Shown here: piece after piece, positions 34,326-45,776 of the stretch
Layout of the letters: every line of letters begins with the position of its first letter
How positions within the stretch are numbered: position 1 is the stretch's first letter
Source: Neoarius graeffei
Taxonomy: Eukaryota; Chordata; Actinopteri; Siluriformes; Ariidae
Direction: 5' to 3'
DNA length: 64,000 bases
Assembly: GCF_027579695.1 (NCBI RefSeq)
Contig: NC_083582.1
Location: 5,734,378-5,798,377, forward strand
Program-made: the position numbers and the translations under genes
Notes under the pieces: model-generated
Databases searched by the model: none
What the model saw: the letters and a program-made list of their open reading frames with translations, nothing else
Told to the model about the DNA's origin: nothing

Positions 34326-35369
34326 GAGGATATTACACAGTTGCTCGAAGATATGAAGTTTATTTTCAAGTGGTGAATGTATATATCACGAGTGAGTGAA
34401 GTGAACGAGTGAAAATATTTTCAACACGAGAAGATACGGCGTTTATCTTCACGCCACCGTGTAATGTTCTTTATATTATACGGACACATCCACAAAAAAA
34501 ATGCACAAGTCAATCAAAAGAATTTTAATTTTGAACCGGTTCGCCATTTTGACAACGCACGTCTACCGGTAGTCAGCGGGAAAACACTGGGAGTGACATC
34601 ATCAGAGTGAAATATTGGGAATAAAAAACGTGTTCTATTCCCTTCTAGCGGGTTTCATTCATTTGGTTTGATAGCATGCAATATCGCTTATCCTACGTGT
34701 ATTACGTCACTCTACCCGATGGAGAATGAACGTTGAATATGGTTTACGATATTGCATCGTTGTCAACACAACATGACGTCACACATCGGAGCTGATGCGA
34801 ATATCCTATGAGAAAATTTTCTGCTATGCATACGCAGAAGCATTTCTTTGTTCGCCGGGAAAGAGAAAGACGCATTGAAAGGCTACCGAAAGTTCATTAG
34901 ATATTCTTCACGCATATTTGCAAGCAGTGGTGAACCGTTACTATTACAGCTGGAACTTGAGCTCAGCCAAAACTTAGCCAGACACCAAAAAAGCAACAGG
35001 GTAAAGGAATTTGTAAGGGATTAGCGGCAGGCTGCCAGGTTGCTCCGTTGTGCATCGTTGTCGATGTTGATTTTAAAGGTAACTCAGTAAATTACACAGG
35101 GAAATGAATCCTTAAGTCTGAGTGAAAAATACTGTAGTGAGTGTGCAGCGTGGAAGAAGAGTCTGGAGACACAAATCTTAGTTTCTCGGTCGTTAGCCTG
35201 TGCTACTTGCTCTCAATAACACTGGGTTGACCACTTTATTAGCGTTCGCTAACACTATTGATGAACGCTACACCGGCTGGAAGGTGACTTCACTGCTGCA
35301 CTGAAGGTGCTGTTAAGCTCGCATTGGTTTCGAGAATGCTGACATGCTGATATGAACAGAATGTGTATG

Positions 35370-35414
<45 letters not shown>

Positions 35415-35700
35415 CATATTTGCTGGTTTTTTTCATGGTCTATCAGATATATTCCATTCAGCTACCCGTCTTCGACTTGTTCAGTATCATGCTAGCTGAA
35501 TGGACTCTATCTGATAGACCACTCAACACCAGCCAATATTATTTAAATATGTCACTCAGACCTGCGATGTATTTCATATGAAAAATGCAAGTTTTTCAAC
35601 ATGAGAAGATAAACTTCATATCTTCAAGCCAACATGTGATTTTCTTTTTATTATATCGACACTTTCACAAACAAAAAGTCCCCAAATTTATCAAAACAAT
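34326..35700 (+). repeat. Dispersed repeat R1, copy B (no Tc1)
   Basis: Longest R1 copy. The left end has GAAGATATGAAGTTTATTTTC (34345-34365) and the right end an inverted version, GATAAACTTCATATCTTC (about 35611-35628), suggesting terminal inverted repeats. A second, direct relative of the right end occurs at about 34405-34520. An internal stretch at 34838-34935 shows, with one frame change, KEKDALK and then KATESSLDILHAYLQ. This continues the DUF3504-like N-terminus seen in copy A. A TAA microsatellite is at 35371-35413. The copy has the uninterrupted target of Tc1-A at 35458-35459. Confidence 0.75.
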
Positions 35701-35728
35701 TCATCGAGTTCCTCATGAGTGACATAAA

Positions 35729-36296
35729 TGCCCCTTTTCCACCAAAGCAGTTCCAGGGCTGGTTCGGGGCCAGTGCTTAGTCTGGAACCGGGTTTTCTGT
35801 TTCCACTGACAAAGAACTGGCTCTGGGGCCAGAAAAACCGGTTCCAGGCTAGCACCAACTCTCTGCTGGGCCAGAGGAAAGAACCGCTTACGTCAGCGGG
35901 GGGGGCGGAGTTGTTAAGACCAACAACAATACCAAGACCGTGAAAGATCGCCATTTTTAAGCGACAAGAAGCCGCAGCTGTACAAACGCGAAGTCATTCA
36001 TTATTATTATTGTTGTTGCTGCTGTTGCTGCTGCTTCTTCCGTGTTGTTTTTGCTTCAATATTCGCGCCAAGGTTTATGCAAACGTAGCAACGTAACTGA
36101 AGTATACAGCGACGTAATGACGTATACAACGACGTAACTGATGTATACAGCGATGTAATGACGTGGCTTCCCTTAGCACCATGAGCGATGGAAAAGCAAA
36201 CTGGTTCTCAGCTGGCTCGCAAGTTGAACGAGTTGTGAACCAGCACCAGCACTGGCCCCGAACCAGCCCTGGAACTGATTTGGTGGAAAAGAGGCA
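35729..36296. mobile_element. Harbinger-like non-autonomous element H3, 568 bp
   Basis: Long inverted ends: left TGCCCCTTTTCCACCAAAGC, right (inverted) TTGCCTCTTTTCCACCAAAT. Both continue into CAGTTCCAGGGCTGGTTCGG for about 48 bp in all. The first bases are shared with H4 (TGCCGCTTTTCCAC). Flanking trinucleotides are AAA and ATA, so the expected TWA duplication is not clean. Internally it has repeated GACGTAATGACGTATACA phrases. No transposase. Confidence 0.75.
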
Positions 36297-36623
36297 ATAG
36301 AGATTTATGTCACGGTTTTGGTTCTCCATGTCTCGGATGGAGCTCGGATGAAAAATATGAGTGGTGTATTTCCCAGTAACACACTCAAATCTATACAATA
36401 TTCACCTATACAGCACTGTCCGTCATTATACAGCACTATACATTATTATACAGACGTATACAGTGATGTACAGCACAGAGATTGTGGCTGAGAGAAACAA
36501 AGCCATTTTTCAAGGCACCATGAAGTCTCTCCACCACCCGAGATGAGGGTTTCTCCAACCACGGCCCCCTCATCCTCATTCCCTCTTCCCTCGAGTGCGG
36601 TTTACACATTAGTGCTCTGTAGT

Positions 36624-36628
<5 letters not shown>

Positions 36629-36674
<46 letters not shown>
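36629..36674. repeat. (CA)n microsatellite
   Basis: Uninterrupted CA run. From 36675 to about 37080 I recognise nothing. Confidence 0.97.
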
Positions 36675-36675
<1 letters not shown>

Positions 36676-37352
36676 CTACATATTTTCCCTCTCATTGATG
36701 ATCAGTGGTGTGTTTGGTGTCTGTACATCTGGAGGTTTACTGTAGTCCATCATTAACGCTGGAATGGAGCATCTGCTGGATATTTATAGCCCAACTCTAC
36801 ACTTTACTGTTACTGTGTCATTTAGCTGTCACACACTCGCTCAGATGTGCATTTTACACATTCCCAAACATCTCTTTATCCACTTCCGCATCAGTGAATA
36901 TGAGTTCTGCACCCGGAGGAGCATTTACTGATCTGGGCATAGTTTGCTGATTAAACGTTCTGATCAGTGCATTAACACACCCTTCCCGAGATGATGTATG
37001 CTAGAGCAGGAAAAAAAAATTAAAATATGATCTTAGATGAAATACTAGAACTTCATAGATAGAAATTCAAGATATTTCAAGGGTTTTCTGAAACGTCTTG
37101 TCAAGTTAGCCTTCATGCTAACCTTAGTGGTGAAGATTTAATAATATACAAGTCTCAAAAAAAAAACCCTGTCAGTTTAGTTCATGTTAGCCACCTGGCT
37201 AGTTCTAATTATGATTTTTTTTAGTTCTATTTATGAATATTTAAGAGTTTACATTTATGAATATGATGTAAAATCCTGTCAGGTTAGCTCATGTTCGCTA
37301 GTAGGCTAGTGAAAACAGTGAAGATGATCACATTTTTATGAATATAGCATCC

Positions 37353-38176
37353 CGTCTCGTCTCGTTTTCTTCCGCTTTATCCGGGACCGGGTCGCGGAGG
37401 CAGCAGTCTAAGCATGGAAGCCCAAACTTCCCTCTCCCCAGACACCTCGGCCAGCTCCTCGGGAAGAACACCGAGGCGTTCCCAGGCCAGCCGAGAGACA
37501 TAGTCCCTCCAGCGTGTCCTGGGTCTTCCCCGGGGCCTCCTCCCGGGGGGGCATGCCTGGAACACCTCCCCAGGGAGGCGTCCAGGAGGCATCCGAAAGA
37601 GATGCCCGAGCCACCTCAGCTGATTCCTCTCGATGTGGAGGAGCAGCGGCTCTACTCCGAGCTCCTCCCGAGTGACTGTGCTTCTCACCCTATCTCTAAG
37701 GGAGCGCCCAGCCACCCTGCGAAGGAAACTCATTTCAGCCGCTTGTATCCGCGATCTTGTTCTTTCGGTCATTACCCAAAGCTCATGACCTAGGAGCTAT
37801 GTTGTCGGGGGCATTATGCCCCTGTCAGAGTTTCCCAAGGCAGACAGGTCCTAGGTGAAAGGCCAGACCAAGAGCAGTTCACCAAAACCCTTATGGAGAA
37901 ACCATTGAGGACCGTGACATTGCCCGGTATGGCGCAGCCGGGGCCCCACCCTGGAGCCAGGCCTGGGGTTGGGGCTTGTTTGCGAGCGCTTGGTGGCCGG
38001 GCCTTTGCCCATGGGGCCCGGCCGGGCTTAGCCCGAAGAGGTGACGTGGGCCCGACCTCCTGTGGGTTCACCACCCACAGAGGTAGCAGTAGGGGACTGG
38101 TGCAGTGTGGATTGGGTGGCAGTCGAAGGCAGGGGCCTCGACGACCTGATCCCTGGACACAGCGGCTAGCTGTTGG
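37353..38176 (-). mobile_element. LINE-D: short LINE copy with inverted 5' segment, 824 bp
   Basis: Minus-strand 3' end at 37353, with a tail of GACGAGACGAGAC repeats and GGATAAAGCGG. The 3' coding end covers 37377-37790. From about 37795 to 38176 the sequence runs in the opposite sense (+) and looks like the 5' leader of a LINE (GTCGGGGGCATTATGCCCC through CGACGACCTGATCCCTGGAC). The whole composite is bounded by a 13-bp duplication, GAATATAGCATCC (37340-37352) and GAATATAACATCC (38177-38189), with one mismatch. Confidence 0.85.
37377..37790 (-). pseudogene. LINE-D ORF2 C-terminal fragment
   Basis: Only the last 130-140 residues of a non-LTR retrotransposon polyprotein remain. Visible are VMTERTRSRIQAAEMSFLRR, REELGVEPLLLHIERNQLRW, LGHLFRMPPGRLPGEVF, then PRGRPRTRWRDYVSRLAWER and a stop after LLPPRPGPG at 37377. 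This C-terminal type is very common in fish LINE copies. I think it is of RTE-like type but cannot confirm. No endonuclease or RT motif is present. The 5' side stops where the inverted segment begins (about 37790-37800). Confidence 0.88.
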
Positions 38177-41100
38177 GAATATAACATCCTTTTCAGTCAA
38201 TTCTGTCAGGTTAGCTCATGTTAGCTAGCTAGAATTCTGTCAGAAATTTTGTTGGGTTAGCTCATGTTAGCTATTTGGCTAGTGTTAAAAGCAAAGATGA
38301 TCAAAATTTATGAATATAACTTGAAACTTAGCTAGTTCATGCTAACTAGCTAAAATCCTGTCAGAAACCCTGTCAGGTTAGTTCATGCTAACTAGCTAGC
38401 TAAAATCCTGTCAAAAATCCTGTCAGGTTAGTTCATGCTAGATAGCTAAAATTGTGTCAGAAATCCTGTCAGGTTGGTTCATGCTAGCTAGCTAAAATTG
38501 TGTCAGAAATCCTGTAAGGTTAGTTCATGCTAGATAGCTAAAATCCTGTTTGAAATCCTGTCAGGTTAATTCATGCTAGCTAGCTAAAATCGTGTCAGAA
38601 ATCCTGTCAGGTTAGTTCATGCTAGATAGCTAAAATCCTCTCAGAAATCCTGTCAGGTTAGTTCATGCTAGATAGCTAAAATCCTGTCAGAAGTCCTGTC
38701 AGGTTTGTTCATGCTAGATAGCTAAAATCCTGTTTGAAATCCTGTCAGGTTAGTTCATGCTAGCTAGCTAAAATCGTGTCAGAAATCCTGTCAGGTTAGT
38801 TCATGCTAGATAGCTAAAATCCTGTTTGAAATCCTGTCAGGTTAGTTCATGCTAGATAGCTAAAATCCTGTTTGAAATCCTGTCAGGTTAATTCATGCTA
38901 GATAGTTAAAATCCTGTCAGAAATCCTGTCAGGTTAGTTCATGCTAGATAGCTAAAATTGTGTCAGAAATCCTGTCAGGTTAGTTCATGCTAGATAGCTA
39001 AAATCCTGTTTGAAATCCTGTCAGGTTAATTCATGCTAACTAGCTAAAATCCTGTCAGAAACCCTGTCAGGTTAGTTCATGCTAACTAGCTAGCTAAAAT
39101 CCTGTCAAAAATCCTGTCAGGTTAGTTCATGCTAGCTAGCTAAAATTGTGTCAGAAATCCTGTCAGGTTGGTTCATGCTAGCTAGCTAAAATTGTGTCAG
39201 AAATCCTGTAAGGTTAGTTCATGCTAGATAGCTAAAATCCTGTTTGAAATCCTGTCAGGTTAATTCATGCTAGATAGCTAAAATTGTGTCAGAAATCCTG
39301 TCAGGTTAGTTCAAGCTAGATAGTTAAAATCCTGTTTGAAATCCTGTCAGGTTAATTCATGCTAGATAGCTAAAATCCTGTCAGAAATCCTGTCAGGTTA
39401 GTTCATGCTAGATAGCTAAAATCCTGTCAGAAGTCCTGTCAGGTTTGTTCATGCTAGCTAGCTAAAATCCTGTTTGAAATCCTGTCAGGCTAGTTCATGC
39501 TAGCTAGCTAAAATCGTGTCAGAAATCCTGTCAGGTTAGTTCATGCTAGATAGCTAAAATCCTGTTTGAAATCCTGTCAGGTTAATTCATGCTAGATAGT
39601 TAAAATCCTGTCAGAAATCCTGTCAGGTTAGTTCATGCTAGATAGCTAAAATTGTGTCAGAAATCCTGTCAGGTTAGTTCATGCTAGATAGTTAAAATCC
39701 TGTCAGAAATCCTGTCAGGTTAGTTCATGCTAGATAGCTAAAATCCTGTCAGAAGTCCTGTCAGGTTAGTTCATGCTAGCTAGCTAAAATCCTATTTGAA
39801 ATCCTGTCAGGTTAATTCATGCTAGATAGCTAAAATTTTGTCAGAAATCCTGTCAGGTTAGTTCATGCTAGATAGCTAAAATTCTATTTGAAATCCTGTC
39901 AGGTTAATTCATGCTAGATAGCTAAAATCGTGTCAGAAATCCTGTCAGGTTAGTTCATGCTAGCTAGCTAAAATCTTGTTTGAAATCCTGTCAGGTTAAT
40001 TCATGCTAGCTAGCTAAAATCGTGTCAGAAATCCTGTCAGGTTAGTTCATGCTAGATAGCTAGCTAAAATCCTGTCAGGTTTGTTCATGCTAGCTAGCTA
40101 GCTAGCTAAAATCCTGTCAGAAATCCTGTCAGGTTAGTTCATGCTAGATAGTTAAAATTGTGTCAGAAATCCTGTCAGGTTTGTTCATGCTAGATAGCTA
40201 AAATCCTGTCATAAATCCTGTCAGGTTAGTTCATGCTAGATAGCTAGCTAAAATCCTGTCAGGTTTGTTCATGCTAGCTAGCTAGCTAAATCCTGTCATA
40301 AATCCTGTCAGGTTAGTTCGTACTAGATAGCTAAAATTGTGTCAGAAATCCTGTCAGGTTAGTTCGTGCTAGCTAGCTAAAATCCTGTCAGGTTTGTTCA
40401 TGCTAGCTAGATAAAATCCTGTCAGAAATCATGTCTGTTTAGTTCATGCTAGATAGCTAACTAAAATCATGTCAGAAACCCTGTCAGGTTAGTTCATGCT
40501 AACTAGCTAGCTAAAATCCTGCCAGAAATCCTGTCAGGTTAGTTTATGCTAACTAGCTAAAATCCTGCCAGAAATCCTATTTACCAGTGTTAGCTAGTTG
40601 GCTAGTGACAAAAGTGACATTTATCAAAATGTGTGACTATGACTTCAAGGTCCTTTCAGAAATCCTGTCAGACTCGGCTCTTTTTAGCCACATGGCTACT
40701 GTTAACAATGAACATTTTGTTTTGTGATTTTAAAATAAAAATTCAGGTTTATTCTCTCTAACTGGCTAGTGTTACCAGTGAATATTATTAGGTTTTATGA
40801 CTTAAAAATGGCATCAGAAATTCTTTCAGGTTCCCTTATGTTAGCTAGCTGTCTAGTGTTTGTTAAGATTTATTAATATCACTTGAAAATCTTGACAGAT
40901 TAGCTCATGGTAACTAGCTTTTTAGTGTGAACCGTTAAGGTTATTAACATTTATGAATATGACTTTAAAATCATCCTGTTACAAATCCTGTTGAATTAGC
41001 TAGTTGGCTCGTGTTAATTGGGACTTCAAAAGGCTAACACAAATCCTGTCTCATTAGCTAGCTGGTGTAAATAGTAAATATTATTGACTCTTATTAATAA

Positions 41101-41741
41101 TGAAGATTATTTAAAAAAATTATGAATAATTTCAGAAATCCTGCCAGATTAGGTCATGTTAGCTAACCAGTTAGCATTAACAGCAAAGATTAGCCTATTA
41201 TGTCCTATGATCCTGAAGTATAAATCCTGTCAGGTTAGCTCATGCTAGATAGCTTTGTAGTGACAACAGCAAAGATTTTATCAATATTTATATATAACAC
41301 TTAAAATTCCTGTCAGAAATCGTGTCAGGTTCGCTCCTGTTAGCCAGCCAGCTAGTGCTAACACTGAAAATTAAGTCATTATTAAGTGAAACTGATGAAA
41401 AGCAAAGTTACGTTTTTTTAAAAAATAACAGATACAAAAAAATATTAAGTACTTTAAGGAAGAAAAGGATGAAGAAATGATCTGTGTGAAAATAATACTA
41501 ATTTTATCATTTAGTTAATTACAGTGAGTAACAATACAGCCATGAAAGCTGCTGATACTGAAAATACTCTGGAAAAAATTGCATCATGATGTTAATATTT
41601 CGCAATATCAAGATCAGATTATCATATCTTTCAGCTCCACTGCACATGATGTCACCATTTTTGGTGATGGAGCTAATTTTGACTTCTTTTTTGCAGTGGA
41701 CATTTTTGTGAGATTAGACACTGACACCAGGAAGACTTCTG

Positions 41742-41742
<1 letters not shown>

Positions 41743-41797
<55 letters not shown>

Positions 41798-41909
41798 CCC
41801 GAAATGCACTTCTGCTGTGTAACTACTTCACCATTTACAGCAACAGTTCAGGGATAAGTGTGGCGCTGTAGCCAAGCCCAGAACTTTCAGGGAACTTGAG
41901 CATAAAGAA

Positions 41910-41968
<59 letters not shown>
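41743..41968. repeat. (CA)n plus A17, and (GT)n microsatellites
   Basis: CA run about 41743-41780 followed by an A homopolymer, and a GT run about 41912-41968. From 41970 to 42585 I recognise nothing else. Confidence 0.97.
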
Positions 41969-41970
<2 letters not shown>

Positions 41971-42589
41971 ATTTAGAGATGAGGTGACTGGCTGTATGGT
42001 GTCAGTGTACTGGTATGTCCCAGTCTGTCTGTGGTGGCCCGGCAGCAAAGTAGGCCAAATATCCGAAACCACATCGCTGATTCTCAAAGTTGAATCCTGG
42101 CTAAATAAATAAATAAATAAATAGAATTCCTGGCTCACGGTGCCGACAACGCCGTCCTATTTTCAGCATCCCGGATTCTCAATTTCGACTCAAACCCACG
42201 GCTGGTTTATACGCTGAGTTCACTATGTGTGCAATGTGTAAAAAGCTGCAAATAGACATGATACTACTGAATAAAATCCTGAGCGCAGTGTCTGACATGA
42301 TGTCTGATGTCAGTCTAGACACTCAGACATCAGACTGGGCTAACTCATGGCCTTTCTTAAGCAACATTAGTCTCAGTAACTCAAGTTCCAAATGACTGTT
42401 TGATGATTTCCTTTTTATTTTTAATCCAATCATTCCTGCATGTTCTATAGCTGTCAGTATAAACATAGATACAGAGACTGAATAAAACTGAGTGAATGCG
42501 GTTATTAAAGGTGCAATAGTCAGTGTTTTTTATTTCTTGCTAATACAAAATTATTATTATTATTATCTCATCTGGCCAACAGGTGATGA

Positions 42590-43060
42590 GTTTACGCCAT
42601 CATCTGTTGTCCGGCGTCGTCCACATTTCACAAAACTCACTTCTTCTCTCTCAATTCTTCACCAATTTTTATTCTTTTTGGCAGGAAGGTGGGTCTGCCT
42701 GAGGTGCATATAATTTCTACCCAGATTTGCATAATTGCAATTAATAATGAAGATATGGAGTAATTAATCAATCCCTAACGAGCAGTTTCCACACAAATCG
42801 CTTCTTCTCCCTCAATTCTTCACCGATTTTGATTCTTTCTGCCATAAAGGTAGGGGAACCTAGGGTGCATAGAACTTCTACACAGATTTGCTTCATTACA
42901 ATTAATAATGAAGTTATGGACTAATTAAGCCTTAATGCCTTAAGCAGTTCAACAAAAATTGCTTCTTCTCGGTCTATTCCTCTCTGTTTTGGATTCTTTC
43001 TGGTAAATAGGTCGGTATTCCTAGGTTGGATATCGCTTCTATATATAGCTTGTGTATAGT
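42590..43060. repeat. Tandem repeat, about 180-bp unit, three copies
   Basis: Blocks TCGCTTCTTCTCCCTCAATT, TTGATTCTTTCTGCCATAAA and AATTAATAATGAAGTTATGG occur at about 42630, 42798 and 42960, with divergence. No coding potential. The following 43060-43660 holds nothing I can name. Confidence 0.8.
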
Positions 43061-43660
43061 GTATATACAGTAGCTCGCAACATTTATTGCGCAAGGTGGC
43101 CCACTTTAGATCGTTCCTTCTGGACTAGACAGGGCTACACCCTCATTGACGGTCTTGTTATTATTGGTGCATTTAATATGTACCAAATATAACTTCTTCT
43201 TTCCGTGTGAATATCAGATTTCTTTGGGAGTTTTTTGTTTGTTTATCGTTTTGTTTTGAATAAATGACATCAGATAATCCCGATGTCTGAAACAAAGTTA
43301 GCAAATATGCTACCTTGTTTGTACTTTTTGACTGAAATCGAACCTGCGAAATGTGTTGCGAGTGGTACACCACTGCCACATTTTTGTAATTCCTTTTCAT
43401 CACCACTGTCATCTCTACATCATTTGGTCTCTTCATATATTTTAAACATTCGAAACCAGCGTTAACCCTTAGGCTAAATGTCCACTTTGAAGTTATTGGG
43501 GTTTTTTTTTTTCAAATTTACAGCTGCAGTAACCAATCATGTACATTCAGATTCAACTGTGCAATAAAAAAAACAAACAGTACTTGTTTAGAAATACCAC
43601 GAAAATCAGAAAAATACTTAAAATTAGTTGTAAAATAAGACTCAGAGATATGACAATATA

Positions 43661-44950
43661 CACCCCCCGGACACTTTAATAGGAACATGTTGTTGATTCT
43701 AATGCCGCTTTTCCACTACAAACGCGGCTGAGTCGGGCTGAGCCGTGCCGTGCTGAGTCGAGCTGAGTGGGGCTATTGAAGTTGCATTTCGACTACAACC
43801 GCGCTGAACCGTGCTGGCTGGAAGTGGGTGGACACATTGGGTGGAGTTAGCGAAAGTGGGTAGACGTCACGTGATGTCGTTAAGCAGCGCAAACAGTGAC
43901 ATCAGTGATCTTTTAAGCGGTAGTCTCACGACCCGAATAGTAAACAATAAACATGGAGGACATGGAGTCGTTAGTGTTGCTGGTCTTGGTTCTGTGGCTT
44001 GTTGTCACCGACAACGCCAACAGATACTGGCAAGAGCGTATAGATGAGGCGAGGCGCATAAGGCTTCAGAAATTCTCGTAATTCGTAATTATTCTTCTTC
44101 CGGGTTTGCGGTGTTTACAGATCCCAGCGTGCTCGCGGGGCGTGTGTGGGCATGTGAGGACACTCCTCCTCACCAATCAGTGCACAGGGGAGTGTCTGCT
44201 CACGCCCCCAGCCTCACTCGGCTCGCTTTGGCTCGCTTCAGCCCCACTCCAAAACCGTGCGAGTTTTAGGGGCTAAGCAGGGCTGAAGCGAGCCGAGTCG
44301 TGCTGTTCTTTGGTAGTCGAAACATGAGCCGTGTCGGGCTGAAGTGAGCTGAAGCGAGCTGAAAAAGGGTAGTGGAAAAGGGCCATAAGATCCCTGTTCT
44401 TGGCTGCAGGAGTGGAACCCAATGTGTTGTTCTGTTTTTCTGCTGCATGCTGAGATGCTTTTCTGCTCACCACGGTTGTAAAGAGTGATTATGAGAGTTA
44501 CTATATCCTTCCTGGCAAAAAAGCTCAAACTAATCTGTCCATTTTCCTCTGACCCTCTCTTATCAACAAGACATTTTTTTCCACCCACAGAACTGTCGCT
44601 CACTCACTCAGTGTTTTTTTGTTTTTCGCACCATTCTGTGTAAACTCTAGAGACTGTTGTGTGTGAAAACCTCAGGAGGAGATCAGCAGCTTCTGAAATA
44701 CTCAAACCTCATACTTATCTGGTTCAAACCAACACCCATACCACAGTGAAAGAAAGAAAGTCACACTTCACTATGAGATCACAATTTTTCCCGTTCTGAT
44801 GTGTGAACATTGTGAACATTAACTGAAGCTCTTGATTTGGATCTGCATGACTTGATGCATCGTGCTGCTGTGAAGGTATCGGCTGATTACACAACTGCAT
44901 CAAACAGCAGGTGGGTGTAGGGCGGTTCCTAATAAAGTGGCCTGTGAGTG
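43661..44950 (-). mobile_element. Tc1-like relic (family 4), internally deleted and carrying H4
   Basis: Ends CACCCCCCGGACACTTTAAT and, inverted, CACTCACAGGCCACTTTATT, flanked by TA at 43659-43660 and 44951-44952. A transposase fragment remains on minus at about 44430-44603 (SVGGKKCLVDKRGSEENGQI, then VTLIITLYNRGEQKSISACS), corresponding to the N-terminal DNA-binding part. The catalytic domain is gone. H4 is inserted at a TAA. A sister relic is at 60106-60912. Confidence 0.88.
43703..44385. mobile_element. Harbinger-like element H4, 683 bp, inside the Tc1 relic
   Basis: Inverted ends TGCCGCTTTTCCACTAC and GTAGTGGAAAAGGGCCA, with exact TAA duplication at 43700-43702 and 44386-44388. The sister relic near 60140 has the uninterrupted target (GATTCTAAGATCC). 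A short frame from 43953 (MEDMESLVLLVLVLWLVV, then ANRYWQERIDEARRIRLQKF) may be a first-exon remnant of the parent element. No transposase core. Confidence 0.93.
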
Positions 44951-44952
44951 TA

Positions 44953-45776
44953 ATATATATATATATTGTGAATATCGTAATATCTTTATGGTTATTTTTC
45001 CCCTTTTCAGTGTTATTTATTTCTTAGGGGTTTTTTTTGTTTGTTTGTTTGTTTATTATCAATAAAAATAGTATTTGTATGGCTGGTACCTTCTTCAGAA
45101 ATGCTTCTTTGAGAATCGTGATATTTGTATAATATCGCCCCGCCCTTACTGCGACATGCATCAGAGAAAGATAAGGGTTGGAGCAGCTGTTCCTTTTTCA
45201 GCGTAAAGATTTATTTTGTCTGATTGGCCACCGTGACGCAGCTTCTGCATAGATTTTCCTGTTGTTGTGGGGTTTTTTTTAAAGTCTTTTATTCCAGCCA
45301 GTCACCGTTTGTTTTTATCAGTTCATCTTTGCTCTTTAAATCTCACGGATTTAAATCCAGCGGCCATGTCAGCTCTTTGTGGATAAAGTTTCACACCACT
45401 GGCTGAGTAGATGACAGACAGCCTCATTGTGTGTGATCTTATATCCCAGCTATACTTTACTAAAAAAAAAAAAATTGTTTTGTGATTCTTGTGGTTTCAT
45501 GATTCAGCATTTCCCGCCATCTTTGCATCTCTGAGCGAGAACAGTGACATCATTGCTGAAACAGATCTGTTTATTTACCACTGAAATTCCCCTTTAACAC
45601 TGTTTTCACGATTCATTTATTTACAGTGTGTCTGATAACAGCTTGTTTGATTTAGTTATTGGTTGAGTTGTAGTTTCTTGTTTCACTGCAGTTAAAAAAT
45701 GTACCATCATTCATTTAGGAGGTGAGAATGAATAAAACAAAACAGAGTGAAATAAAAATGTAAATCAGGAAACAAA
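44953..45776. other. No gene recognised (44.95-45.8 kb)
   Basis: Short TA run and TTTG repeats near 45035. Nothing else I can name. Confidence 0.5.

Larger units (their letters stand above)
37080..41370. repeat. Satellite-like array M7, 46-bp unit with 694-bp higher-order repeat
   Basis: The homogeneous core (about 38200-40600) has about 50 units built on GCTAAAATCCTGTCAGAAAT, CCTGTCAGGTTAGTTCATGC and TAGATA. The edges (37080-37345 and 40600-41370) are diverged relatives with TTAGCTAGTTGGCTAGTG. Three private variants recur exactly 694 bp apart: AACTAGCTAGCTAAAATCC at 38381/39075, CAGGTTGGTTC at 38472/39166, and CTGTAAGGTT at 38512/39206. This gives a 15-unit higher-order repeat. The array is interrupted by the LINE at 37353-38176. 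Confidence 0.95.

Noticed and set aside
37893-38228. Pro/Gly-rich frames of 110-128 codons on both strands
   Set aside because: GC-rich LINE leader sequence (the inverted segment of LINE-D); overlapping frames on both strands and no domain.
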